A stretch of 64,000 bases of DNA, from the NCBI GenBank assembly GCA_964605665.1, contig CAZSDP010000009.1, forward strand, positions 62,001-126,000, in the 5' to 3' direction. The DNA comes from CAZSDP01 sp964605665. GTDB taxonomy: Bacteria > Planctomycetota > UBA8108 > UBA1146. Position 1 is the stretch's first letter; every line of letters begins with the position of its first letter. The translations under genes were made by a program, and so were the position numbers. The notes beneath the pieces are model-generated. The model was not told the origin of the DNA, did not search any database, and saw only the letters and a program-made list of their open reading frames with translations. Shown piece by piece: positions 8,022 through 16,703 of the stretch.

Positions 8022-9941
8022 ATGGGTGAAGCCTCAAAGAGCTTGCCCGAATCACTGAGAGTGAAGATCGACACGCTCCCCACTGAGCCAGGGGTGTACA
8101 TCTTCACCGACTCGGCAAAGAGAGTGATCTACATCGGCAAAGCCGTGAATCTCCGCTCTCGCGTCCGCAGCTACTTCACATCTGGTGCGAACGACGGACG
8201 AATCTTGTTTCGAGCCATCGTGTCACAAACCGCCGAAATCGATTGTGTCGTATGCAAGAGTGAACTCGAGGCGCTACTTCTCGAAAACAATCTGATCAAG
8301 AAGGACCGTCCTCGTTTCAATCTCCGTTTGCGAGATGACAAGACGTATGTATCGCTGCGTGTCACCGTCGCGGAAGAGTGGCCAAGGGTGCAGGTCATCC
8401 GCCATTGGAAAGACGATGGGAACCTCTACTTTGGCCCCTACCCTTCCGCCGCCTCTGTGAGAGAAGTTCTCAGAGTCATCAAGAAGTACATCCCTCTGCG
8501 AACTTGCTCTAACGCCTTCTTCGAAGCTCGAAGGCGACCCTGCCTCGAGTACGAAATCGGTCGCTGCACTGCCCCATGTGTCGGACTCGACACCACCGAA
8601 TCGTATTCAGAGCTCGTCGAGGAAGCATTGCTCCTCCTTCGAGGGCGAGATCGAAGTCTCATCGCGAAGCTGGATGAGCAAATGCGGGCCGCTTCCGATG
8701 ATCGAAACTACGAGCGAGCAGCTCAGCTACGCGACCAGATTGCCGCTGTTCGCCATGTCCTCGAAAAGCAAAATGTCGAAGAGGTCCCCCATGGGGACTG
8801 CGATGTCTTCGCGATCCATCGCCAACACGACTTCGTTTCGATTCAAGTGATGTTGGTCCGAGAGGGTCGACTCTTAGAAAGCGCGGCACACTCGCTCCGA
8901 ACGGAAGAGGAGGACGCTCCGCTCCTGACTGCGTTCCTCGGTCAATTTTATCTGGGCGAGAAATACATTCCCGCCGAGATCCTCGTCCCCGAGATTCCAG
9001 TGGACCGTGAGTTGATCGAAGAGTGGTTGTCGAATCGCGCCAATCGAAAGATCCAGATCCGTGTTCCACAACGGGGAGGAAAACGGCGACTGATCGAAAT
9101 GGCGCTGAAGAATGCGGAAGTCAGCGCAAAGTCAGATGAGCTACGCCTCGCTTCTCGAGAGGCGATTTCCGAAAATCTCTCGGAGCACCTCGGCAGCTCC
9201 ACTCCGATTCGCAGAATCGAGTGCTACGACATCTCGAACATCCAAGGCAATCTCAGCGTGGCGAGCCGAGTGACCTTTGAAGATGGTGAGCCCGACCCCG
9301 ATCTGTACCGGCGATATCGAATTCGTACCGTCCATGGCGCCGATGACTTCGCATCGATGCGCGAAGTTCTCGATCGACGATTCCGCCCCTCCGAGAAGCG
9401 AGATCCGCTGCCAGACTTGGTCTTGGTCGACGGTGGTAAGGGGCAACTCAGCAAGGCATTGGAGGCGATGGAAAAACACGGCGTCGAGGTGCTCGTCGCC
9501 GGACTCGCGAAGCAGCGCCGCCGAGGAGACTCCGCGGTCGAAGAGAGAGTGTTTATACCGGGACGATCAGAGCCGATCGACCTCGCGCCAGACTCTCAAG
9601 AGTCTCTTCTACTGCAGTATGTAAGAGATGAAGCCCATCGCTTCGCCAACAGATACCACCGTGATCTTCGCCGAAAGAGTACCTTGGTCAGTGGGCTAGA
9701 GGAGATTCCAGGGGTGGGACCGAAGCGAAGAAAAGCGCTGATGAAGAGATTCGGGTCTCTGAAAAAGATTCGGGCAGCCAAGCTCGATGAGCTCCTTGAG
9801 ACGGACGGGATGACCCGTGCTGCCGCCGAAGCGACCTACCGATTCCTTCACTCTGAGGAAGTACCAGAACTCGACCTGGCTGAAACTCCAGAGTTTGGCG
9901 AAAGCGTTTCCGATGACTCACTCGGCGAGGCCAATTCCTGA
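8022..9941 (+). CDS. uvrC: Excinuclease ABC subunit C
   Basis: The nuclease subunit of nucleotide excision repair, 639 residues. Domains in order: GIY-YIG endonuclease at the N-terminus (PGVYIFTDSAKRVIYIGKA, about 22-50) that makes the 3' cut; the Cys-containing linker with CLEYEIGRCTAPC; a UVR helix hairpin (about 215-250) for UvrB contact; an RNase H-like domain with ECYDISNIQG and LVLVDGGKGQL for the 5' cut; and helix-hairpin-helix motifs at the C-terminus (IPGVGPKRRKALMKRFGS). All catalytic landmarks are present, so it should be active. It follows trmB. Confidence 0.97.
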   Translation: MGEASKSLPESLRVKIDTLPTEPGVYIFTDSAKRVIYIGKAVNLRSRVRSYFTSGANDGRILFRAIVSQTAEIDCVVCKSELEALLLENNLIKKDRPRFNLRLRDDKTYVSLRVTVAEEWPRVQVIRHWKDDGNLYFGPYPSAASVREVLRVIKKYIPLRTCSNAFFEARRRPCLEYEIGRCTAPCVGLDTTESYSELVEEALLLLRGRDRSLIAKLDEQMRAASDDRNYERAAQLRDQIAAVRHVLEKQNVEEVPHGDCDVFAIHRQHDFVSIQVMLVREGRLLESAAHSLRTEEEDAPLLTAFLGQFYLGEKYIPAEILVPEIPVDRELIEEWLSNRANRKIQIRVPQRGGKRRLIEMALKNAEVSAKSDELRLASREAISENLSEHLGSSTPIRRIECYDISNIQGNLSVASRVTFEDGEPDPDLYRRYRIRTVHGADDFASMREVLDRRFRPSEKRDPLPDLVLVDGGKGQLSKALEAMEKHGVEVLVAGLAKQRRRGDSAVEERVFIPGRSEPIDLAPDSQESLLLQYVRDEAHRFANRYHRDLRRKSTLVSGLEEIPGVGPKRRKALMKRFGSLKKIRAAKLDELLETDGMTRAAAEATYRFLHSEEVPELDLAETPEFGESVSDDSLGEANS

Positions 9942-10002
9942 GGGTGCCCAGGTGTTGGAGCGAATCGACTCGGCATGTGAAAGACCGCGGGCTCTCGGGT
10001 GT

Positions 10003-10374
10003 TTACGCTGGGTTCTTGAGGAATTCAACCGCTTCAGCAACCGAGTCTCGCAAAGTGAAGATCTGAGTCAATTTCATGAGATCGAGCAGCTCATGAATCT
10101 CAGATCTGAGGTTGACCAGCACCAGATCTCCGCCACTCGAGCGAGCCTTCTTCAGACAGGCGACCAAGCGACCTAATCCTGCACTCGACATATATTCCAC
10201 CACCGCCAGGTCGAGCACCATCCGTACGTCCATACGGTTGTCCATCACCTGACCGAGCTTCTCGAGCGCATCCAGGATTCCGTTTTCATCGCGAAAGGCA
10301 CCGCGAGTCATCGAAGCGACGACGACACCGTCATCACTAGACAATTGGATAAAGTCATCGCTTTCTTGGCTCAT
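10003..10374 (-). CDS. STAS-domain anti-sigma factor antagonist
   Basis: A 123-residue single-domain protein of the SpoIIAA/RsbV type. The phosphorylatable loop reads YMSSAGLGRL, with S64 in the place of the regulatory Ser, although the usual Asp before it is replaced by Ser. Its start codon overlaps the stop of the upstream anti-sigma factor gene (ATGA at 10371-10374), so the pair is translationally coupled. In such partner switches the unphosphorylated antagonist binds the kinase and frees a sigma factor or other target. No sigma factor gene or PP2C phosphatase lies nearby; the target is elsewhere. Confidence 0.88.
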   Translation of the reverse strand: MSQESDDFIQLSSDDGVVVASMTRGAFRDENGILDALEKLGQVMDNRMDVRMVLDLAVVEYMSSAGLGRLVACLKKARSSGGDLVLVNLRSEIHELLDLMKLTQIFTLRDSVAEAVEFLKNPA

Positions 10375-10835
10375 GCCTGATCTCCAGTGCTACTCGTTGA
10401 GAACCTGCGGAACATCAAGACGGTACGTCCACAGTTGTAGTAGACAACGTTGTCCATGTAGAGACGCATCAGCGCAATCCCGCGCCCGCTCTCCTGCCAC
10501 AACTGTTCATCGACTTCCAAGTCAGGGACGACATCCGGGGTAAACCCGTCCCCGTCGTCGGTCACGACAACACCCCAGGTTTCGTCGTCATAGAAGAGTT
10601 CGACTTGGACCATTTTTTCGAAATTGGAGTCATTGCCGTGGATCACTGCATTGGTTACCGCTTCGTCGAGGCACAGCTCTACTTTGCGACGATCTTCAGC
10701 AGTCACCAGGCTGTCCTCTACGAGCTTGTCGACCAAACGACAAACGAGAGGGATGACGAGAGTGACGTCGCTGGGAATCTCCCGAACGTCGATCACTTTT
10801 CCAGGGATCTTGGGCTGACTGGTCAGAATCTCCAT
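10371..10835 (-). CDS. Anti-sigma regulatory factor / Ser kinase (RsbW-type GHKL ATPase)
   Basis: A 154-residue HATPase_c protein. The N box is LCLDEAVTNAVIHGN (54-68), the G1 box TDDGDGF (92-98) and the G2 box ESGRGIALM; these are the ATP-binding motifs of RsbW/SpoIIAB anti-sigma kinases. It would bind a sigma factor or another partner and phosphorylate the STAS protein encoded immediately downstream, with which it shares four bases. It diverges from the MshEN gene at 11057, and the 220 bases between them should hold both promoters. Confidence 0.9.
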   Translation of the reverse strand: MEILTSQPKIPGKVIDVREIPSDVTLVIPLVCRLVDKLVEDSLVTAEDRRKVELCLDEAVTNAVIHGNDSNFEKMVQVELFYDDETWGVVVTDDGDGFTPDVVPDLEVDEQLWQESGRGIALMRLYMDNVVYYNCGRTVLMFRRFSTSSTGDQA

Positions 10836-11056
10836 CGAAGTTCTCCTTCAGACGATGGGGCTACATCCAAGACTGCCCTCCCTCTGCTCATACCGTCAAA
10901 TCGACCCACCGATTCCCAGACCACAAAAATCGGTCAAAACCACCCAGGGCCACCACTGAGAGCGATTCTCCGCAATTACCCACGGGGTGGTTCGCGCCGG
11001 CGGTTTGACGATTCGAAAGTGAACGAACTACTCTTTAAAGAAGGGAGAGCGCCTCC

Positions 11057-11725
11057 ATGCAGAAGATCCGACGCCGAAAATTTGGTGAGATGCTCGTTGC
11101 CGAAAACATCATCTCACGAGAAAACCTACAGGCTGCCCTCCAACGGCAGAGAGGATCCGGACTATCGGTGGGAGAACTTCTTCTTCAAGAAGGGATGATC
11201 ACCGAGTCCGACATCGTCCGCTGTGTCTGCTCGCAATATCAACTTCCCTACATCCGCACTGCGACCTACCAATATGACGTTTCATTGATAAATAAGTTCG
11301 GTGCAGACTTCCTCTTCAAGACCAAAATCGTTCCCTTGGATCGTATCGGGGACTGTGTCATCTTCGCAGTTGCAGAAGTCCCACATGAAACTGTCGAGAG
11401 AAAACTGATCGATGCCGCCGGCTGTGACATCTACTACTACGTGTCTTCGATGAGCGATGTCGAGAACACTTTGCGCAAGCACTTCAAGCTCGGGCAAGAG
11501 AAGATGATGGCTCTCAATGAGCTACGTCGCAGTGAGAGGGCGCAAAACCAACTCACTGGTTCAGCTCAGCCTGCGGTGAGTCACGCCACCCAACGGCGTC
11601 GAGCCGCGATCTCCGACAGCACCGTCTCAGAAACTCAATCTTCCCAAAGCAACTTGCTGAAGTCCTTCGACGCTTCTTGGGAGAGTATCTTCGACGAAGC
11701 TGAAAAGAACCTGAACCAAGGCTAG
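11057..11725 (+). CDS. Stand-alone MshEN (GspE N-terminal) domain protein
   Basis: Of 222 residues, the first about 155 form the domain found at the N-terminus of type II secretion and type IV pilus ATPases (GspE/PilB): KFGEMLVAENIISRENLQAAL, GELLLQEGMITESDIVRCV and a second half around KIVPLDRIGDCVIFAVAEV. The MshEN subclass binds cyclic di-GMP in known cases. There is no ATPase domain; the C-terminal 65 residues are polar and probably disordered. GAAGGGAG sits eight bases before the ATG. Its role may be a c-di-GMP receptor or an adaptor for a secretion or pilus motor; c-di-GMP binding is inferred, not shown. Confidence 0.8.
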   Translation: MQKIRRRKFGEMLVAENIISRENLQAALQRQRGSGLSVGELLLQEGMITESDIVRCVCSQYQLPYIRTATYQYDVSLINKFGADFLFKTKIVPLDRIGDCVIFAVAEVPHETVERKLIDAAGCDIYYYVSSMSDVENTLRKHFKLGQEKMMALNELRRSERAQNQLTGSAQPAVSHATQRRRAAISDSTVSETQSSQSNLLKSFDASWESIFDEAEKNLNQG

Positions 11726-11752
11726 ATCGCGGATTCCGGAGAGGTTCAGAGA

Positions 11753-13288
11753 TCAGCTCTTGAGCCCTAGGTCCGCGAGCCACAGCCGCCGAGCCTCGTC
11801 ACTCGGAATTCCCCAGCTCTGTTCATATCGGTATCGCTCCCGAAGGGTCGCCCCCTGAGCCCGGTCATCGATCAGCTCGATGCGCTCGGCCCCGATAAAG
11901 GCGGGGTGATCGACACCACATGCTCCAGCCAATCGAACCAGCTCTTTTCTCAGCACCACCAAATAGTTCGCCACCCGAGCTGCTTTACTCGTGGGATCGA
12001 GACCTCGCATCAACCAGGGGGATTGTGTCGCAACTCCGGTGGGGCAGTGCCCGGTGTGACACCTCTGGGCTTGGATGCACCCCGCGGCGAGCATCGCTTC
12101 TCTGGCCACCGCTACGGTGTCACAACCGAGGGCGAAGGCCGCGACCGCATTTTCAGGCAGCCCGAGTCTCCCCGCCCCCACCCAATAAACTCGCTCCGCG
12201 ATGCCTCGCTCCGCAAAGCACCGAAACACTCGAGAAAATCCACTTCGAAATGGTAGGGCAACATGGTCGGAAAAGACCAGTGGACCAGCTCCGGTGCCAC
12301 CTTCTCCGCCGTCGATGGCGATGAAGTCGACCCCACGGTTGCCGCTGACCATCGCCTCGGCGAGTTCTTCCCAAAAACGAAGCTCACCGACTGCAGACTT
12401 GATACCGACCGGTAATCCAGTGAGGTCAGCGATCTCTTCGACCAGATCGAGCATCTCATCCACGGTCGAAAACTCACCGTGCTGGGCTGGACTAAGGCAG
12501 TCTTCTCCTTGAGGAATTCCTCGGATACGCGAAATCTCTGGGGTGACTTTTCCTGCGGGAAGGATTCCGCCCAATCCAGGTTTCGCGCCTTGACTCAACT
12601 TGATCTCGATCGCACGAACAGGATGTCGGTCACACTCCAACTTGAGTTTCTCACGGCAAAGGCCACCCTGCTCATCTCTCGCTCCGAAGTAACCGGTGCC
12701 GAGTTGCCAGATCAGCTCTCCCCCATGAAGGTGATAGGGAGAGATCCCCCCTTCACCAGTGTTGTGCAAGACTCCAGCGGTCGCACAGCCACGATTGATC
12801 GCTTCGACTGCCGCGGCAGAGAGGGATCCGTAGCTCATTCCTGAAACATTGATCACCGAGCCGGGACGAAATGCGCCTCGGCGACCACGAGCTCCGCCGA
12901 GGACCTTCAGGGCAGGCAGCGTCGCCAGCGAGTCCTGCCCCACCTCGGAAGGGTGGAAACCCGATTTTGGGAATGTGCTGTGATGAATGATCAGGTAGTT
13001 GGGCGAGTATTCCATGTTGTTGTCGGAACCAAACCCAAAGTAGTTGTTCTGTTCCTTGGATGAGGCATAAATCCAACGTCGCTGATCTCGGCTGAAGGGG
13101 CGCTCTTCATCATTGTCGGTCACGATGTACTGACGGAGTTCTGGTCCCGTCGCTTCAACGAGATACCGAAGATGGCCGATGAGCGGGAAGTTTCGCAGAA
13201 TCGCATGGTTCTTCTGAGTCAAATCGTAGATCACGACTGCGATCAGGAAGACGCCGAGGAGAACGCCCAACCACTCCCAGACTCCCAT
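11753..13288 (-). CDS. FMN-binding glutamate synthase-family protein, membrane-anchored
   Basis: A 511-residue protein with one N-terminal membrane segment (WEWLGVLLGVFLIAVVIYDL) followed by the FMN/Fe-S central domain of glutamate synthase. Landmarks are NVSGMSYGSLSAAAVEAINRG, GEGGISPYH, the LSQGAKPGLGG active-site loop, FIAIDGGEGGTGAGP, and CHTGHCPTGVATQ in the Fe-S region. It has no glutaminase domain and no NAD(P)H subunit, so it is unlikely to be a full glutamate synthase. The stand-alone form is common in bacteria and archaea; its physiological reaction is not settled. It is convergent with the MshEN gene. Confidence 0.88.
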   Translation of the reverse strand: MGVWEWLGVLLGVFLIAVVIYDLTQKNHAILRNFPLIGHLRYLVEATGPELRQYIVTDNDEERPFSRDQRRWIYASSKEQNNYFGFGSDNNMEYSPNYLIIHHSTFPKSGFHPSEVGQDSLATLPALKVLGGARGRRGAFRPGSVINVSGMSYGSLSAAAVEAINRGCATAGVLHNTGEGGISPYHLHGGELIWQLGTGYFGARDEQGGLCREKLKLECDRHPVRAIEIKLSQGAKPGLGGILPAGKVTPEISRIRGIPQGEDCLSPAQHGEFSTVDEMLDLVEEIADLTGLPVGIKSAVGELRFWEELAEAMVSGNRGVDFIAIDGGEGGTGAGPLVFSDHVALPFRSGFSRVFRCFAERGIAERVYWVGAGRLGLPENAVAAFALGCDTVAVAREAMLAAGCIQAQRCHTGHCPTGVATQSPWLMRGLDPTSKAARVANYLVVLRKELVRLAGACGVDHPAFIGAERIELIDDRAQGATLRERYRYEQSWGIPSDEARRLWLADLGLKS

Positions 13289-13389
13289 CTTCTGCCCCTT
13301 TCACAATCGAACCCCAAATGTCCGTCCCCCATAGTTTCGCGAAGTTGGCTCGGGGTTGCGAGAGAAGATCGTTCCGCGATGATAAGAAC

Positions 13390-13983
13390 ATGATCGAAAT
13401 CCTCCTCGCTTCAGCATCTCCACGTCGCCGTTCCCTCTTGGAATCGGCCACTCTCGACGGTGTTCCACTGTCGGTGAGGGTCGCCGTACCGGCGATCGAT
13501 GAGAGTGCCCACCCCGAAGAGCCCCCCAGAACCTTGGTGGAGCGTCTCGCTCGAGAGAAGAACCTCGCGGTTCAAGCCTCCTCGAGTGAATTCGTGGTCT
13601 CCGGGGACACCATCGTGGTCTTGGGGGACCGAATCCTCGGAAAACCACAAGATGCCAACGACGCAATTGAGACCCTGAAGAGCCTGTCAGGAACAGAACA
13701 CGCGGTCATCTCAGGTTGGTGTGTTCGAAGAGATTCCCAGCTTCTTTCCGGAATTGAAGAAACGACAGTGCGATTTCGCAACCTCACTTCGACGGAGATC
13801 GAAGACTATGTCGCCACCGGTGAGCCTCTCGACAAGGCGGGTTCCTACGGAATTCAAGAGCAGGGCGGACGATTTGTCGAAGAGGTCCTCGGAAGTGTTG
13901 AGAATGTGGTGGGATTGCCGGTGATTCCCGTTTTGAGTGCCATCAGAACCGTGGGGGGACTTCCTTCTCGATCCGGTGATTGA
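13390..13983 (+). CDS. maf: Maf-family nucleoside triphosphate pyrophosphatase
   Basis: A 197-residue house-cleaning pyrophosphatase that hydrolyses dTTP/UTP or modified nucleotides to monophosphates. The N-terminal IEILLASASPRRRSLLES with the SASPRR phosphate loop, SGDTIVVLGDRILGKPQD with its catalytic Asp, and DKAGSYGIQEQGGRFVEE are all Maf signatures. I start at ATG 13390, which puts the motif at residue 2 as in the family; the frame is open to 13318 but the extra residues do not belong. The downstream ORF begins inside the stop region on paper, but its real start is 150 bases further on. Confidence 0.92.
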   Translation: MIEILLASASPRRRSLLESATLDGVPLSVRVAVPAIDESAHPEEPPRTLVERLAREKNLAVQASSSEFVVSGDTIVVLGDRILGKPQDANDAIETLKSLSGTEHAVISGWCVRRDSQLLSGIEETTVRFRNLTSTEIEDYVATGEPLDKAGSYGIQEQGGRFVEEVLGSVENVVGLPVIPVLSAIRTVGGLPSRSGD

Positions 13984-14132
13984 GCAGCTGTCCAGTTCCC
14001 AGGTTGCCGTCGATCGCGAACGTCAGTAGCCTGACCTTGACGCGACCGCAGGGGCACGCCCGAGGACTCGCGTCCCAGAACACTCGTGTTCTTGAACTCC
14101 AACGACCATTTTTGAATCGGAAAAGGTTGCCG

Positions 14133-16268
14133 ATGTTGGCGCTCTCCTTCGACCTCCAGGCCTTTTGGGATCTGATCGGCAAACTCCACCCACTCTTGGT
14201 TCATTTTCCTGTGGCACTGCTCACCGTCGGCGGCCTCGTCGAGGTATGGGCGTGGCGCAAACGACAGGGCCCCACTCCCGAGGGAGTACTGCTGATTCGG
14301 GTCGGCGCCCTCACCGCCCTCCTCTCCGCCGTCTCCGGCTGGAGTTTCGCCTCCTACGATGACCCGAGCCAAGACCTCTTCCTACATCGTTGGGGTGGTG
14401 TCGGGGTAGCGGCGCTGGGATTGCTCGCCGCGTATTGCACTCGAGGCCCATACCCGGCAAGCGCTTATCGGCCACTGGTCTTTCTCTTGATCCCTCTCAC
14501 CGCGGGAGTTGGTCATCTGGGCGGAGAGTTGAGCTGGGGAGAGGGATATCTGAAGAACGCCATTCGAGAGGTTTTTCAGGAAGTAGAGACCGCTGCCCCT
14601 GAAGAGAGACTGACCCCGGACGAGAACCACTTCGTAAAAGTAGTCTGGCCGATCTTCCAAGAGAACTGCGTGGAATGTCATGGCCCGAAGAAGCAGAAAG
14701 GGAAGCTGCGACTCGATGACCGCGCGTCCGCCTTCGGTAAAGAAGATGTGATCGTGCCCGGTCAGCCGGAGAAGAGTATCCTTATCGAAGTCGTCGATCT
14801 TCCACCTGGCGATGAATTCTTGATGCCTCCCCCAGAAGATGGAGAGCCGCTCAATCAAGAGCAGGTGGCGATCCTCCGCGATTGGATCGCTAACGGAGCT
14901 GCTTGGCCCGATTCGTCATTACCGAACTCTGAGAGTCCTGCCACGGAAGAACCGGAGACCGGTTTCTGGCGTGTTCCAGCTCTCTTCCGATCGAAGATGG
15001 CCCATGCCGAAGAATCGACCGACCGAGACGAGGAAGAACCCGATGCAGAAGAACTCTTCCAAAAGGTCGTCGCGCCCGCGCTAGAAAAACACTGCACCAG
15101 CTGTCACGGGGAAGAGAAGCAGAAGGGAAAACTCCGCCTCGACCGACCAAATGATCTCTTCGACCAAGAGCGAGAGATTCCGCTGATCGTGGTTGACCAG
15201 CCCGAAGAGAGCGAGCTGTGGTTTCGGATCTCCACCGACGATGTCTTTAGCAAAATGCCTCCGAAAGGAGAGCGGCTGAGCCCCGAAGAGCAGTCGGCAG
15301 TTCTCGCTTGGATTACCGCGGGGGCCCCTTGGTCGGAAGGGACCGACCTCCCCGACGAAGAAGCGCCGACAGAACCGGCCACCCCGATCGAACCCCAACC
15401 AACAGACGTCCAAAATTTGGCGATTCTCCTCTATCGCACCACACTCGAACCGGTGTTCGTCGATCGTTGCCAGGGGTGCCATGGGCCCCAGAAGCAGGAC
15501 GGACAGTTTCGTGTCGACGATCAAAAGAGTCTGCTCGAGCAGATCGTGCGAGGGGACCCTGGTGGAAGCGAATTGTTCCGTCGAGTGACACACCCCCCCG
15601 GTCATGAAGACCACATGCCGAAGGAGGGGCGCCCTCTCACTCCACTCGAACAGGAAGCACTATCCGCATGGATCGCCTCGGGAGCACCCTTCCCCATTCG
15701 AACAGCCGCGGCGGGCGAGCGTGGTCGAGTAAGACCTCCTGAACACTCACCTGGGGCGACCACCGATCCAGAGATCGTACTGACCGAGGAACAACAGCAG
15801 ACCGTCGATCGGGTTCTCGAGCAGCTCTCCCGCCAGGGGGTGAGAGGAGCTCCATTAGCGCTTTCAGGCCCCGAGATAGAAGTCTCGACGGCGCTGGTCG
15901 GAGACCCGATCGACGACCAAATCTTCACCTCCCTTCGCGGTCTTGAACCGGCCCTGGTTCGACTCGATCTCCGAGGTAGCGCCATCACTGACGAAGGGCT
16001 GCAACAGCTGGTCGACTTCATCCAACTCCGAACTCTCAATCTGTCCGAGACCTCAATTGGCGATCTTGCTTTCAATGTATTGAACACCCTCCCCCATTTG
16101 GAGGTACTCAATCTGTATGGCACGCAGATCACCGATAGTGGCCTCGTACAACTTCAGAAACTCAAGAGCCTGCGTCGGCTCTACCTGTGGAAGACTGCCG
16201 TCACCGAAGCGGGAATCGAGAACCTGGAAGAGGCACTCCCTGATCTGAGAGTCTTCCTCGGAGATTGA
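14133..16268 (+). CDS. Membrane protein with three planctomycete-type cytochrome c domains and leucine-rich repeats
   Basis: A 711-residue fusion. The N-terminus (to about 155) is a four-helix DUF2231-like membrane module (KLHPLLVHFPVALLTVGGLVEVWAW). Three PSCyt1-type heme modules follow with CVECH (C179, C182, H183), CTSCH (C321, C324, H325) and CQGCH (C446, C449, H450), each followed by a GPKKQKGKLRLD-like stretch. The last about 105 residues are leucine-rich repeats (RGSAITDEGLQQL, SETSIGDLAF, YGTQITDSGL). The start is ATG 14133 with AAAAGG upstream; an open frame to 13980 adds residues without membrane character. The PSCyt1 family is largely limited to Planctomycetota and relatives. Export-side hemes suggest electron transfer at the membrane, but the partner is unknown. 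A hairpin follows the stop. Confidence 0.85.
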   Translation: MLALSFDLQAFWDLIGKLHPLLVHFPVALLTVGGLVEVWAWRKRQGPTPEGVLLIRVGALTALLSAVSGWSFASYDDPSQDLFLHRWGGVGVAALGLLAAYCTRGPYPASAYRPLVFLLIPLTAGVGHLGGELSWGEGYLKNAIREVFQEVETAAPEERLTPDENHFVKVVWPIFQENCVECHGPKKQKGKLRLDDRASAFGKEDVIVPGQPEKSILIEVVDLPPGDEFLMPPPEDGEPLNQEQVAILRDWIANGAAWPDSSLPNSESPATEEPETGFWRVPALFRSKMAHAEESTDRDEEEPDAEELFQKVVAPALEKHCTSCHGEEKQKGKLRLDRPNDLFDQEREIPLIVVDQPEESELWFRISTDDVFSKMPPKGERLSPEEQSAVLAWITAGAPWSEGTDLPDEEAPTEPATPIEPQPTDVQNLAILLYRTTLEPVFVDRCQGCHGPQKQDGQFRVDDQKSLLEQIVRGDPGGSELFRRVTHPPGHEDHMPKEGRPLTPLEQEALSAWIASGAPFPIRTAAAGERGRVRPPEHSPGATTDPEIVLTEEQQQTVDRVLEQLSRQGVRGAPLALSGPEIEVSTALVGDPIDDQIFTSLRGLEPALVRLDLRGSAITDEGLQQLVDFIQLRTLNLSETSIGDLAFNVLNTLPHLEVLNLYGTQITDSGLVQLQKLKSLRRLYLWKTAVTEAGIENLEEALPDLRVFLGD

Positions 16269-16275
16269 GAAAAGC

Positions 16276-16307
16276 GCGGGAGATCAGCTCGCTCTGAAAT
16301 CTCCCGC
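16276..16307 (+). terminator. Possible terminator hairpin after the triheme gene
   Basis: Nine-base perfect arms (16276-16284 and 16299-16307) enclose a 14-base loop just after the stop at 16268. There is no U run, so factor-independent termination is not certain. It separates the cytochrome gene from the selenoprotein gene. Confidence 0.35.
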
Positions 16308-16354
16308 TAGCAACAGAAACTTCACTTCCACGCAAATTGTGAAATCGAGGAAAG

Positions 16355-16624
16355 ATGAGTGTGGTCCGCATCGTCTACTGCCACTTGTGAGGGGCTATCG
16401 CAAAGCGCGCTGCGAGTTTCGCAGCGACCCTTGAAGAGTCGTTGGACCGACCGATCGAGTTGGTCAAAGGAAAGTGGGGACAATTCGATGTGCTCGTGGA
16501 CGATCAAGTCGTCGTCTCCCGCAAAGGAGGCTTGATCGCAAAAGTCGTCCAACGCCCTTGGCCCACCGAAGAGGCGATCGTCGATGCGGTACAAACTGCG
16601 CTGGCTAAGAGCTCCACATCTTGA
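16355..16624 (+). CDS. SelW/Rdx-family selenoprotein (Sec encoded by in-frame TGA)
   Basis: Starting at ATG 16355 (GAGGAAAG just before it), the frame reads MSVVRIVYCHL, TGA at 16388-16390, then GAIAKRAASF and on without a break to TGA 16622. If the first TGA is selenocysteine, the product is 89 residues with CHLU at 9-12, exactly the CxxU redox motif of SelW/SelT/SelH (Rdx) proteins. The rest fits that thioredoxin-like fold: IELVKGKWGQFDVLVDDQVV gives two strands, SRKGG comes next, and PWPTEEAIVDAV closes the fold. A strong hairpin directly after the TGA is well placed as a SECIS. Gene finders that stop at TGA would report only a 60-residue fragment from 16442. The family is thought to act in thiol-redox regulation. 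An old nonsense mutation is the alternative, but TGA falls precisely at the Sec site and coding continues cleanly. Confidence 0.85.
16391..16430 (+). promoter_or_regulatory. Bacterial SECIS-like hairpin for Sec insertion
   Basis: Immediately downstream of the in-frame TGA an 8-bp perfect stem (16408-16415 with 16419-16426) is capped by the three-base loop GUU. An outer GGG/CCC pairing (16391-16393 with 16428-16430) may extend it. The gap from TGA to loop is 25 bases, and the loop begins with G. Both fit what is known of bacterial SECIS elements, which sit inside the reading frame just after UGA and bind SelB. Confidence 0.75.
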
Positions 16625-16703
16625 GGAATCTCGCGTCCTCGAGCTGATCCTCGGAGGGATCTTCTTGGCGATCGGCCTCCCTCTGTTTCTCTTCGAGCGC
16701 TGA
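16584..16703 (+). CDS. Possible 39-residue single-span membrane protein
   Basis: A short frame overlaps the last 41 bases of the selenoprotein gene in another phase. It begins at ATG with a basic N-terminus (MRYKLRWLRAP) followed by one hydrophobic span, LILGGIFLAIGLPLFLF, and ends in ER. The layout (positive-inside start, one span, translational overlap) is that of many small bacterial membrane proteins. No ribosome site is evident and no homology is recognised, so it may be chance. Confidence 0.3.
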   Translation: MRYKLRWLRAPHLEESRVLELILGGIFLAIGLPLFLFER

